A DNA stretch of 64,000 bases from Devosia salina (lineage in GTDB: Bacteria; Pseudomonadota; Alphaproteobacteria; Rhizobiales; Devosiaceae), in NCBI RefSeq assembly GCF_019504385.1, contig NZ_CP080590.1, positions 1,840,001-1,904,000 of the forward strand, read 5' to 3'. Positions 24,935-33,567 of this stretch are shown piece by piece; position 1 is the stretch's first letter; every line of letters begins with the position of its first letter. A program made the translations under genes and the position numbers. Below the pieces are notes generated by a model. The model did no database searches. It saw only the letters and a program-made list of their open reading frames with translations, and was not told the origin of the DNA.

Positions 24935-26158
24935 ATGGAACGACATTATGGCTGGGTGATCGTCGCCGCCGGCGCCGTCATCACCTGTCTGGCGATGGGC
25001 GCCATGTTCGCCCTGCCCGTCTATCTTCAACCTATTGCCGATCAGACGGGCTGGACCCGGGCCGGCATATCCGGTGCCATGACCATGGGCTTCATCGTCA
25101 TGGGCATCGCCGGCTTCGTCTGGGGCACGCTGACCGACCGCATCGGTGCCCGGCCGGTCGTCATCGTCGCAGCCGTCATGCTGGGCCTCGGCCTCTTCAT
25201 CGCCAGTCGCGCAACTGACCTGCTGGTCTTCCAACTGGCCTATGGCGGGCTCGTCGGCGCCTCGGGTGGTGCTTTTTTCGCGCCGCTCATTGCCACGACC
25301 CTGGGCTGGTTCGACAAGCATCGCAGCCTGGCGGTTTCACTGGTCTCGCTGGGCGGCGGCGTCGCGCCCATGACCATCACTCCACTCGCCACGGTCCTGA
25401 TCGGCAGTTTCGGCTGGCGAGACGCCATGACGATGACGGCCATTTCGGCCGCCTGCCTCATCGTCCCGGCCGCCTTTCTGATCCGCAGGGCGCCGGAAGC
25501 CCTCCTCGAGGCCCCGAGCCCATCGAGTGATGTCGTTCCGGCGGAGAAGCCGCCGACTCGCATCGCCGCGCTGTTTCGCACGCCCCAATTCATAGTGCTG
25601 GCCGCCGTGTTCTTCCTTTGCTGCGGCGCCCATTCCGGTCCCATCTTCCATACCGTGAGCTATGCGATGCTATGTGGCGCATCGGCTCTGGCGGCGGCGA
25701 GTATCTACAGCGTGGAAGGATTTGCAGGCCTGTTCGGCCGTGTGTTCTTCGGGATGCTGGCCGACCGCATCGGCGTCAAACGCGTCATCATCGGCGGATT
25801 GCTGCTGCAGGCCGCCGGCATCTACAGCTACATCTATGTCACCGAACTGACCCACTTCTACCTTCTGGCCCTGGTGCTCGGCCTCGTCTATGGCGGCGTC
25901 ATGCCCCTCTATTCCGTGCTGGCCCGGGACTATTTCGGACCCAAGGTAATGGGCACGGTGCTTGGCGGGATCACCATGACTTCGGCCATCGGCATGGCGT
26001 TCGGACCCGTTGGCGGCGGCTACCTTTATGACACCTTCGGCAACTATCACTGGCTCTATGTCGCCTCGGCCGCGGTGGGTCTGGCGGCGGCCCTGCTGGC
26101 CCTGGCTTTTCCACCCAAGACCGAACAGTCAGCGCCACCCAACGCCTTGCCCGCGTAA
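24935..26158 (+). CDS. MFS transporter, OFA/monocarboxylate type
   Basis: A 407-aa 12-helix transporter, starting MERHYGWVIVAAGAVITCLA after AAGGAGGG. The loop after helix 2 reads WGTLTDRIGARPVV (MFS motif A), and a similar loop, GMLADRIGVKRVI, occurs in the second half. Opening WVIVAAG.. and YGG.. motifs point to the oxalate:formate antiporter/monocarboxylate group, but the substrate is unknown. Single-gene unit; the next gene is convergent and also MFS. Confidence 0.88.
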   Translation: MERHYGWVIVAAGAVITCLAMGAMFALPVYLQPIADQTGWTRAGISGAMTMGFIVMGIAGFVWGTLTDRIGARPVVIVAAVMLGLGLFIASRATDLLVFQLAYGGLVGASGGAFFAPLIATTLGWFDKHRSLAVSLVSLGGGVAPMTITPLATVLIGSFGWRDAMTMTAISAACLIVPAAFLIRRAPEALLEAPSPSSDVVPAEKPPTRIAALFRTPQFIVLAAVFFLCCGAHSGPIFHTVSYAMLCGASALAAASIYSVEGFAGLFGRVFFGMLADRIGVKRVIIGGLLLQAAGIYSYIYVTELTHFYLLALVLGLVYGGVMPLYSVLARDYFGPKVMGTVLGGITMTSAIGMAFGPVGGGYLYDTFGNYHWLYVASAAVGLAAALLALAFPPKTEQSAPPNALPA

Positions 26159-26173
26159 CCGGCACGCTACCGA

Positions 26174-27523
26174 TCAGGCGGGGCTGGCCACGGCCGCCCC
26201 GCCACCTTCTCCATCATCGTCTTTCCCGGCCGCATAGGCGGCGGACAGCTCACGATAGAAGCGCAAATTGAACGCCAGTATGGTGACGACAAGACCGAGC
26301 AACCCCGCCACGGTGAATACCAGCGCAATGCCTCGATCGGGGCCGGTGCCGAACCACGATCCGATCGCACTGGCACCCGCCCCATCGGTCATGAACGGGA
26401 TCACCACGAATTGTGTCAGCGGGCCGATGAGAAAGGCCGTCAGCGGCGACGCCGATTGCTCGACCGACTGAGCAAAACCGAACACGCGGCCCTGACGCTC
26501 AAGCGGCACCACCTTCTGCAGTGTCGTGTGCTCGGCTGCCTCCGCATAGGGCCCAAGGAGCATCCACACGAAACACCCAGCCGCCAGAAGCCAGTACGAC
26601 GACTGGATGGTGAACACGCAGCACACCGACCAGGTGATGACATTGACCAGCAGGAGTGTCCGAAGCGGGTTGCGGCCCAGCCCGGTCTTCGAAATGATGA
26701 TGCCGCTGAGGATGAAGGCGGTGGAGAGCACGCCAAAGGTCAGCCCCCACACCTCAACTGCCACCAGGGACAGGCCATAGGCATCCAGCAGTGCCATGAA
26801 GATGCCGCCGAGAAAATTGTTGAAGCAGGCAAAGAAGATGAGCGCAAACAGGCCGGGCACGGCCGCTATCACGCGGATAGTTCCGGCTATATCCACGCGT
26901 TTCGGGGTCGCCTGGCTATCGTCGCCAGATTCTACCCGCCCTTCGTCGATCTTCACAGTCAACAGGTGCAGGAACACAATAGCGCTGGCCGCCAGTGCCA
27001 ATGCCAGCACGCCGAGCATGCCGGTATAGGCGACAAGAAAACCTGAAATAACCGATGTGGTCAGGAAGCCGATGCCGGTCACCATGCCCACCAGCCCATT
27101 GGCCTTATCCCGCACGTCTTCGGGAATGAGGATCGTTACCAGTGTCGGCAAGGCGATAGAGCGAATATTTCCAGCGATCACACCGAGCATGGTCAGCAAC
27201 ACGAAGGCCTAGAGGTAAGGTCCGTAAGGATCGGTGAAGGCGCCTTCAGGCTCTAAGAGCACCAGCAACAGGCTGATCGCGTAGAACCCTCCAGAGACGA
27301 CACTTGAGCCTAACATGGCGAGCTTCTTGGCATTGTGATCCACGATGGAGCCAAACCAGAAGCCGAAGCCGGCGGTGAACACCAGGTAGACGCCGGCGAT
27401 CATGCCGGTCGCAAAGACAGACTGGGTCTCGAGGAACACCCAGAATGTGATGGCAAACCAGACCGTGAAGTTTGTGACGTTGGCAATAAGATTGTTGGCA
27501 AGAATCTTGTAAAACGGGGGCAT
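26174..27523 (-). pseudogene. MFS transporter interrupted by an amber codon
   Basis: One reading frame for an MFS protein of about 449 residues from ATG 27523 (MPPFYKILANNLIANVTNFT, after GGAGAC) is broken only by TAG at 27209-27211. Before the stop are helices 1-3 and after it, in the same frame, helices 4-12, beginning AFVLLTMLGVIAGNIRSIAL. No base is inserted or lost. Both parts look conserved in hydrophobicity, so the change is probably recent, or a sequencing error. An internal restart at the ATG at 27194-27192 would give only the second part. Confidence 0.8.
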
Positions 27524-27767
27524 GACAGTCTCCAGTGCTCGGGACCGGCCGTGAACTCCAGGCCGCTCGATTGTGGTGCTCAAGACTATTGGACGCCTTC
27601 TGACATCCTGCCGATACGACGGTCTTGTTCACGCAGCTTCGACATTGGCTCTACTAGGCCTGCGCACAGCGCAAATGGCCTCTGCCAGTCGAGCTTGCAT
27701 TGCTTTACCAACTGTCGACCATACGCGCGCAGGCTCGATCACGCATCCACCATCAGGGAGTGCAACC

Positions 27768-27938
27768 ATGCACGAAGAGATCCAGCGTCGCGCCTATGCC
27801 TTGTGGGAAGCCGATGGGCGACCCCACGGGCAAGACCAGGTCTACTGGTTCAAGGCCATGAGCGAAATCGCGGCCGAGGCCGCCAAAGCAATCAAGCCTC
27901 CACGCAAGCGCACTCCGCGTGCGAAAAAGGCCGCCTGA
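27768..27938 (+). CDS. DUF2934 small protein
   Basis: A 56-aa protein starting MHEEIQRRAYALWEADGRPH, with the DUF2934 pattern I..RAY.LWE..GRP.G....HW (here QVYWFKA). The rest is a basic, lysine/arginine-rich tail. The function of the domain is unknown; it is common in rhizobia. Start at ATG 27768 with GGGAG upstream. The TGA stop sits in the loop of the inverted repeat at 27927-27947. Confidence 0.85.
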   Translation: MHEEIQRRAYALWEADGRPHGQDQVYWFKAMSEIAAEAAKAIKPPRKRTPRAKKAA

Positions 27939-27947
27939 GGCGGCCTT
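27927..27947 (-). terminator. Intrinsic terminator for the leftward gene
   Basis: AAGGCCGCC and GGCGGCCTT form a perfect 9-bp stem with a 3-nt loop. On the minus strand it is followed at once by a T-run, giving a classical terminator 25 nt past the end of the gene at 27972. The loop is the TGA stop codon of the convergent DUF2934 gene, so the two genes share the site. Confidence 0.75.
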
Positions 27948-27971
27948 GCAGCGCGGTCCAGGCCGCAACCA

Positions 27972-28274
27972 CTACATGCAAGGCCAATAGAGGTCGTCGG
28001 CGTAGTCGCGCGGGATTGGGGTAAGACGTGCCAGCGCCGCGGCCGCCAGGTCGATCTGCGTGCACATCTGCATCACATGCTCTGGCACCGGTCGATCGGT
28101 CACGTACTGGCGCAACTGCCATTCGTCGAGCCTGAGCAGGCCCTTGCGTCGCCGCGCCTCGTTTTCAACTGCCGAGATATCGACCACCTGCGGGTCACCC
28201 CGGGACGGGGGCGCAGGCTCGCTCCATTCGCGTGTATTCCCGATGACTGCAAAGCGCATTTCTTGCGGTTCCAT
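27972..28274 (-). CDS. Hypothetical protein
   Basis: A 100-aa soluble protein, MEPQEMRFAVIGNTREWSEP at its start and DYADDLYWPCM at its end. Start at ATG 28274 after GAGGG; ATG 28259 is possible. The C-terminal half is helical (DEWQLRQYVTDRPVPEHVMQ). No family is recognised. It is followed by a good intrinsic terminator on its own strand, which supports its being a real transcript. Confidence 0.6.
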   Translation of the reverse strand: MEPQEMRFAVIGNTREWSEPAPPSRGDPQVVDISAVENEARRRKGLLRLDEWQLRQYVTDRPVPEHVMQMCTQIDLAAAALARLTPIPRDYADDLYWPCM

Positions 28275-28378
28275 TGGCCCTCGGCATCCTGCCGCGACCG
28301 CACCCACCTTACCGCTGACTTGGTTACGGAACCGAAAATGGGCCTTGGCCGCCACTGGCGCTGTGTTAGTTTCGCCCC

Positions 28379-28972
28379 ATGTCGATCCTCTACCTCATGG
28401 CCGCTGAGCCCGAATTCGGTCCCCATCTTCGGGCTCGCATTGCCCCGGTCATGATCGGCATTGGCCCGGTCGAGGCAGCCATCAACACAACGCGCGCCCT
28501 CATGGACCGTACCAAGAACCTCCCGAGCCTGGTGGTGTCGCTTGGCTCCGCGGGTTCACGGACATTGGAACAGTGCTGCGTCTATCAGGCTGTATCGGTC
28601 TGCTACCGGGACATGGACGCATCGCCCATCGGATTTCCGCGCGGCGTCACGCCGCTGCTCGATCTGCCCCCGACCCTGCCATTGGCGCCACTCGTGCCCG
28701 GCCTTCGCCCGGCCACGCTCTCCACCGGTGCCAATATCGTTTCTGGCGCCGCCTACGACACCGTGGGAGAGGACATGGTGGACATGGAGACCTTTGCCGT
28801 CCTCCGGGCCTGCCAAGCTTTCGGCGTGCCATTGCTGGCACTGCGCGGCATTTCAGACGGCAAGGCCGAACTCAGCAAGTTGGCCGACTGGACGCAATAC
28901 CTGCACATAATCGATGAAAGATTGGCCGAGGCCGTGGACTTGATCGAAGCACACCACGCAGGGGCGCACTGA
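28379..28972 (+). CDS. 5'-methylthioadenosine/S-adenosylhomocysteine nucleosidase-like
   Basis: A 197-aa phosphorylase-superfamily protein. Marks are VVSLGSAGS (ribose/base site), CYRDMDASPIGFPRG (the MtnN loop), the catalytic region MVDMETFAVLRAC with the conserved Glu, and LRGISDGKAEL with the catalytic Asp. The enzyme would cleave adenine or a related base from thio-nucleosides. It is somewhat shorter than E. coli MtnN (232 aa), with a reduced N-terminal part; a different nucleoside is possible. Confidence 0.82.
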   Translation: MSILYLMAAEPEFGPHLRARIAPVMIGIGPVEAAINTTRALMDRTKNLPSLVVSLGSAGSRTLEQCCVYQAVSVCYRDMDASPIGFPRGVTPLLDLPPTLPLAPLVPGLRPATLSTGANIVSGAAYDTVGEDMVDMETFAVLRACQAFGVPLLALRGISDGKAELSKLADWTQYLHIIDERLAEAVDLIEAHHAGAH

Positions 28973-28973
28973 C

Positions 28974-29297
28974 TCACTTCCCGTCGCGCTTGCGATTGCG
29001 GCGGTGGCGCTGCCAATTGGTCCACCATCGACCACCACGCAATACGGCCGTATTGACTGGGCCCTGCAGGAAGATCAGGTCGAGAGCCAGCAGCAACAGG
29101 CCCAGCGGCAGCATCCATATGCCCAGCACCGGCAGGAAGCTGAAAATGCCACCGAGCACCAGCAGGATACCCAAAGGGATGCGCACCAGCCGCGCCTCCG
29201 GCCGACGCACCCGAGCGAGCCAGGTGGCCGCAAGGCTCGGAATGCGCCTCTCGAGGCGATCAAACAGCCTGTTCAGCCGGTCAGCACTCTTGCTCAT
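28974..29297 (-). CDS. Small transmembrane protein
   Basis: A 107-aa protein with a basic N-terminus, two tightly spaced membrane helices (about residues 40-80: GILLVLGGIFSFLPVLGIWM then LPLGLLLLALDLIF) and a strongly basic tail (WWTNWQRHRRNRKRDGK). The central part resembles PGPGW-type transmembrane proteins of unknown function. It is convergent with the nucleosidase-like gene, whose stop is 1 nt away. Confidence 0.72.
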   Translation of the reverse strand: MSKSADRLNRLFDRLERRIPSLAATWLARVRRPEARLVRIPLGILLVLGGIFSFLPVLGIWMLPLGLLLLALDLIFLQGPVNTAVLRGGRWWTNWQRHRRNRKRDGK

Positions 29298-29399
29298 GAA
29301 CTCCCTCCATCCGTTCTAGATGGCGTTGGCGTGCGCCAGTTCAAGAGCACGGAACCGCGCACCCTGTTCACCCGTTGTTCGGCAAACACGGAGCGTCCC

Positions 29400-29720
29400 A
29401 TGTCCATTGACTCTGTTCTCAGCCAACTCGGCTTTGCGCGACACGATCCTCATAGCCTGGAAGCGCAGCTTGATGCCATGCGGCGTGACGTCCGGCGCAT
29501 CGGCCGAGCCCTTTCGCGTCAGGTGGGTCATAGCGCCGAGGATTGGAGCGATCACATTGGCGACTTCGGGCACGACGCCATTCGCCAGACGGCGCATCTG
29601 GCAGAGATCGCCGGCGCCCAGGCACGGCGGAGTGCTCAAATGGTCCGCCGTGACCCGCTTCCGCTCATAGCTATCATTGGCACCGGCCTGCTGCTTGCCA
29701 GTCTTTTACGGCGGCGCTAG
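29400..29720 (+). CDS. Hypothetical protein with C-terminal membrane anchor
   Basis: A 106-aa protein: a long amphipathic helical region (ARHDPHSLEAQLDAMRRDVR to about residue 85), then one membrane helix and RRR (PLPLIAIIGTGLLLASLLRRR). The arrangement is that of ElaB/YgaM/DUF883-type ribosome-hibernation or envelope proteins, but similarity is too weak for a family name. Start at ATG 29400 after GGAG. Divergent from the small membrane protein at 28974-29297. Confidence 0.7.
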   Translation: MSIDSVLSQLGFARHDPHSLEAQLDAMRRDVRRIGRALSRQVGHSAEDWSDHIGDFGHDAIRQTAHLAEIAGAQARRSAQMVRRDPLPLIAIIGTGLLLASLLRRR

Positions 29721-29812
29721 CAATTCGTTTACCGTTTTGCTCAGTCCTTCCTTAAGGCTGAGCCGGCATTTTCGGACGAGGCGACCTTTCCGCCACAGTC
29801 TGGAGAATGCCC

Positions 29813-30286
29813 ATGCGTCGCAACAGCAAGACTCTACTGCGCGTCGCGATCCTCGCCATCGTGGCCTCCAGCCTGGGAGGGTGCAGCTTCCTCGGCATGA
29901 ATTTCGCCATGAGCCAGATGAGCGAGAAGGAATGCATGATGCGGGCCATGTATTTCGAGTCCAATCGCTCCAGCGCCGAAGGCCTGCTGGCCGTAGGCAC
30001 TGTGGTCATGAACCGCCTGCAGGACGCCCGTTACCCCAAATCGGTGTGCGGTGTAGTAGGGCAGAAGAACCAGTTCGCGCAGGGCGTCCTGACACGTCCA
30101 ATGACCGACAGCGGCGCCGTCCTCGCGGCGCAGGTCGCCGACCAGGTATTAGCCGGCGCCAGGCATCCCGGCGTGCAGAATGCCCAGCACTTCCACACGG
30201 CAGGTCTGCGTTTCCCCTACAACAACATGTACTACGTGCTCGAAGCGGGCGGCAACGAGTTCTACGAGAAGCGCAGCCTTCGCTGA
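29813..30286 (+). CDS. SleB-type cell wall hydrolase, lipoprotein
   Basis: A 157-aa secreted protein with a lipobox (SSLGGC, Cys about residue 23), so probably anchored in the membrane. The Hydrolase_2 (SleB/CwlJ) domain follows: CMMRAMYFESNRSSAEGLLA with the catalytic Glu, VMNRLQDARYP, VGQKNQFA and HFHTAGLRFPY. It would cleave peptidoglycan glycan strands. Start preferred at ATG 29813, 7 nt after GGAG; ATG 29807 is too close to the Shine-Dalgarno. Confidence 0.88.
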   Translation: MRRNSKTLLRVAILAIVASSLGGCSFLGMNFAMSQMSEKECMMRAMYFESNRSSAEGLLAVGTVVMNRLQDARYPKSVCGVVGQKNQFAQGVLTRPMTDSGAVLAAQVADQVLAGARHPGVQNAQHFHTAGLRFPYNNMYYVLEAGGNEFYEKRSLR

Positions 30287-30294
30287 CCCCCTGT

Positions 30295-30567
30295 TCAGCG
30301 CCGAGTCTGCTGCAGCACATAGCCGATGACCACGGCTATGGCGTCGTAGAGTTCGAGGGGGATCGTGTCGTCCAGTTCGACCCCACTCAAGGCTTCGGCA
30401 AGCACCGGATTGGTTTCGATGACGACGCCGTTCTCCTCGGCCAGAGCCACGATCTTTTCGGCGACTAGCCCCCTGCCCTTGGCCACGACCCGCGGGGCTT
30501 CCTTCGAGCCCTTTTCGTAGTGCAGCGCCACTGCAAGGGCGCGGTCTCGGACCTTGTCATCGTTCAT
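30295..30567 (-). CDS. FlhB C-terminal-domain homologue (FhlB-like)
   Basis: A 90-aa protein matching the part of FlhB after its self-cleavage site: ALAVALHYEKGSKEAPRVVA, KGRGLVAEKIVALAEENGVV, ETNPVLAEAL, then IPLELYDAIAVVIGYVL. The autocleavage sequence NPTH and the membrane half are absent. Such stand-alone domains (FhlB in gamma-, YlqH in firmicutes) can partly replace FlhB-C in export switching. ATG overlaps the stop of the FliK-like gene by 4 nt. Confidence 0.88.
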   Translation of the reverse strand: MNDDKVRDRALAVALHYEKGSKEAPRVVAKGRGLVAEKIVALAEENGVVIETNPVLAEALSGVELDDTIPLELYDAIAVVIGYVLQQTRR

Positions 30568-32525
30568 CGTTGCGCATCCACATAATGCCCCGCGCCACTC
30601 GCGGATTGGGGGGCCTGCGGTGCTGGCGCACCCGCACGCACCAGGATGGCACCAGGCACAAGGCCGACGCCCGCAATCGCCTCACGAAGGCTGTCGGCAG
30701 CGGCGCCCAGGCTCTGGGCGGTTTCCGCATCCTCCGCCCAAAGCAGGACACCCGTTGTCCTCGCACGCAATGAAATCTGTGCACCAACCTCGCCGCGCTC
30801 TGCCAGGTTGATGGCAAAGCGCACCTGCCAGCCGCGATCCTCGGGGCGATCGGCCTCCTTTTCGGGGTCGCGATGGATCTGCATCTGCAACAGATGCTGC
30901 TGGCCGGCCACCATGACCGGCAAATCGAGACTCCATTGCCCATCCTGCCGAGCAGCTCCTGGATCGGGGAGCGAAGCATGCTGGTGCAGACGCAGGCGCG
31001 AAAGCGCGGCCTCGGTACGCTCGATCAGAACCTTGCCGATCTCGACCGGGTCATCGGGCAGTTCCGGGGGTGCACCATCACCACTGCGTGCGCGCGGGAC
31101 TTGCCCCCGTATTGGTGGTGCAACGGCCGAGAGTTGCGCGATGGGTGCCTGGTTGCCAAGCCAGGTGCCGAGGCTCTGCCGCAGCCCGAGAAGCGCACTC
31201 TTCACATCGCCGGCCGCCGCCTGCCCCTGGCCAGAGACAAGCAACGCTTCCTGGAACACGCCCGACCGTTGCACTGCCGCCTTGATCGACGCGCCGCTCA
31301 GCGGTCCCGTGTCGAGCGGCATCCGCATTGCAAGCACCTGCTGCGCTGCCTTCGCCACAGGTTCGGGCAACGCCACCTTCCCGGCGATTGCTGCCAGGGC
31401 TGTGGTTAGGCCCACAATGCTGTCCTGGCGCGACAGGGCCTGCTGCACCATTTGCGCCAGTACCACCTGCGGGGACGCGGGCGGAGGTGCCGTTGCGGCA
31501 GGCGCGGCGGTAGCGGGCGCCGGCTGCGCGGCTGGCGCATTGGGTGGCGGGGCGTGCTGCCCGACGGTACTGGAAGACACCATCTGCGCCACCGGCGGCA
31601 AGGCCGTCGCCGCCGATCCTGTCACGCTCGAAACCTGGGGGGACGCCGAGGCTGGAGCGGCAACGGCATAGGGAATGTCCATACGGCCCGCCGCCACGGC
31701 CCCGACAACCGGCGCAGGGGTCGTCGCCTGTGACCCGGACGGGACAGGCGCAATGGCCGGGACGCTTGTGGCTGCAGACATTGGCGCTGGAACGGAGGGC
31801 ACCGCAGTCGGCGTCGAGATCATCGGCCCCGTCGTCGCCTGCGAACCAACTGGGCCGGCGCTGCTATTCAACGCGTTTGGGCCTTGGCTTGCCGTCCCGA
31901 ATGACACCCCGGCGGGCGGCGAAGATGGCATTGATGATCCCGCCGGAGCCGGCGTCACGTCTCCCGGGCGTTGTGCCGCCGGGGCCGGCGTCGCCCCGGG
32001 AGCCGGGGATATCGGCAGGCCATAGCCAGGAGCCACGCGCAACCCGGCAGTTGCAGGAGGCGCCACAGTTGGGGCTGAACCAGTCGGACCCGCAGGCGCG
32101 CCTTGACTGGTGGCTGCCGGTGAACTGGTCGTACCGGCAGCGGGCGACGATACGGGCCTTGACAGGCCCGGGCTCGACAGCGCCGCTGCAGACAATTGTA
32201 CGGAAGTTGCAGGCGAGGAAGCCATGGAAGTCGTCGCGAGCGGCACGCCAAGGGCCGGGGCACCAGGCGGTCGCGTAGCGACCACGGCAAGGCGGAGTTG
32301 TCCCTCGGCCTGTTGAACCGACAATGTCAGCGTGGTCCCGACCGGCTGCGCCTCAGGCAGCGTCAGGGTCAATACCTGGCGCCCGATCTGCAACTGCGTC
32401 GTCCCACTACCGGACTGGCTGATCACGCGCGCTTCGACGGTTTGACCGGCCGCTTGTGCCAAGGCGCGTAGCGTCGCGCTGGCCTGCGCCAGCGCAATGG
32501 GCGGAAGCTGGGACGTGATGCTCAT
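30564..32525 (-). CDS. FliK-like flagellar hook-length control protein
   Basis: A 653-aa protein. Residues of about 90-350 are low-complexity Pro/Ala/Ser/Thr/Gly-rich sequence; the C-terminal part (about 520-625) has the Flg_hook domain, seen as WSLDLPVMVAGQQHLLQMQI, RFAINLAERGEVGAQISLR and LWAEDAETAQSLGAAADSLR. It probably acts as a ruler or substrate switch in a flagellar or other type III export system, with the FlhB-C homologue next to it. No other flagellar gene lies in the window, so this is a detached two-gene unit. Confidence 0.82.
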   Translation of the reverse strand: MSITSQLPPIALAQASATLRALAQAAGQTVEARVISQSGSGTTQLQIGRQVLTLTLPEAQPVGTTLTLSVQQAEGQLRLAVVATRPPGAPALGVPLATTSMASSPATSVQLSAAALSSPGLSRPVSSPAAGTTSSPAATSQGAPAGPTGSAPTVAPPATAGLRVAPGYGLPISPAPGATPAPAAQRPGDVTPAPAGSSMPSSPPAGVSFGTASQGPNALNSSAGPVGSQATTGPMISTPTAVPSVPAPMSAATSVPAIAPVPSGSQATTPAPVVGAVAAGRMDIPYAVAAPASASPQVSSVTGSAATALPPVAQMVSSSTVGQHAPPPNAPAAQPAPATAAPAATAPPPASPQVVLAQMVQQALSRQDSIVGLTTALAAIAGKVALPEPVAKAAQQVLAMRMPLDTGPLSGASIKAAVQRSGVFQEALLVSGQGQAAAGDVKSALLGLRQSLGTWLGNQAPIAQLSAVAPPIRGQVPRARSGDGAPPELPDDPVEIGKVLIERTEAALSRLRLHQHASLPDPGAARQDGQWSLDLPVMVAGQQHLLQMQIHRDPEKEADRPEDRGWQVRFAINLAERGEVGAQISLRARTTGVLLWAEDAETAQSLGAAADSLREAIAGVGLVPGAILVRAGAPAPQAPQSASGAGHYVDAQR

Positions 32526-32618
32526 CGGCCTGCCGACTCCGCCACGTCATGTGGCCGGCCGGATTGTAGCCGAACCTACCCTTCGCGCCAGCCTGATCTG
32601 GCCGACGGCGTTTCCAGA

Positions 32619-33362
32619 CTATTGCGGACGAATGTCGGTGTAGTCCTTGGTCATGGGCTTGCCCCTGAAGGTCACCCAGAAGAAGTTGAGCGTATAGGTT
32701 CCGGCTGTGCGGAAAACACCTTCCTTTTCAAGCCGACGCCCGGAAGTCTTCATCTTGAGCCCGAAGGTCCACTTGACTTTGCCGACCTTGGACAGTCGCA
32801 CGGCTACGTCCGTGTCCTCCCCGAAGAACTCAATGCTGCGGTCATAGCCGCCCACAGCGGCCCAAGCGGCACGCTTGAACACGAAATTGCCGCCCTGCAC
32901 CACCGAGCCAACCCGCAGCACGAAGCGATTGAGGACATAGATCAGGTAGGTGAGGCCATAGAAGAGGCCGATCAATACCCGGTTGTGGAGGGCCATGTCG
33001 TAATAGACATAAGGTCCGCTCAGGCAGACCAACTTGCTGTCCTTTGAGAACTCGCGCATCACCACGTCCAGCCAGCCCTCGGGCACTATGGTATCGCTGT
33101 CGATATTGGCGACCAGTTCATAGCCTTCACTGGCTGCAAATCCCGCGTCGCGCGCATTGACCAAACCCTTCTTGGGCTCGTCGACAACGCGTACGCCGGG
33201 GAAACTGGCGGCAATTTCACCGGTGCGGTCGGTGGACGCATTGTTGACCACAATGACGTCTGCGTCCGCACCCGAGCGTTTGATCTCCGCCAGCACCGAT
33301 TCCAGGCATTTGCCGATCAGCGCCTCTTCGTTGTAGGCGGGAATGACGAAGGCAAGCTTCAT
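32619..33362 (-). CDS. Glycosyltransferase family 2
   Basis: A 247-aa GT-A enzyme. Opening MKLAFVIPAYNEEALIGKCL, nucleotide-sugar site VANIDSDTIVPEGW (DxD as DSD) and acceptor-side FFGEDTDVAVRLSKVG. Hydrophobic segments near 125-155 (RVLIGLFYGLTYLIYVLNRF) may sit at the membrane. Donor and acceptor are not known; lipid or polysaccharide decoration is likely. Start at ATG 33362 after GGGGAACCCC-like purine-rich sequence. Single gene. Confidence 0.9.
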   Translation of the reverse strand: MKLAFVIPAYNEEALIGKCLESVLAEIKRSGADADVIVVNNASTDRTGEIAASFPGVRVVDEPKKGLVNARDAGFAASEGYELVANIDSDTIVPEGWLDVVMREFSKDSKLVCLSGPYVYYDMALHNRVLIGLFYGLTYLIYVLNRFVLRVGSVVQGGNFVFKRAAWAAVGGYDRSIEFFGEDTDVAVRLSKVGKVKWTFGLKMKTSGRRLEKEGVFRTAGTYTLNFFWVTFRGKPMTKDYTDIRPQ

Positions 33363-33567
33363 GGGGTTCCCCTTGCCCGGCAACTTTGCCGGTTGTTGTC
33401 TGCGCTGCACATAGCGTGCCGCGCTCCCGGCGGCAACCTTGGCCGCCACCGGAGCGCTCGCCCCCTCCTGACCGCAGCCCGTTTCCTGCCCATAGGCTGT
33501 CTGCTAAGGTTCTGGGGCACCGGAGCATTCATCCCCGGTTCAGTGGCAGTGTTGGAGGGTTCCGGTC

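Noticed and set aside
26174..27583. Two separate MFS genes
   Set aside because: Both parts are in the same frame with only a TAG between; neither alone has a full transporter, so one broken gene fits better.
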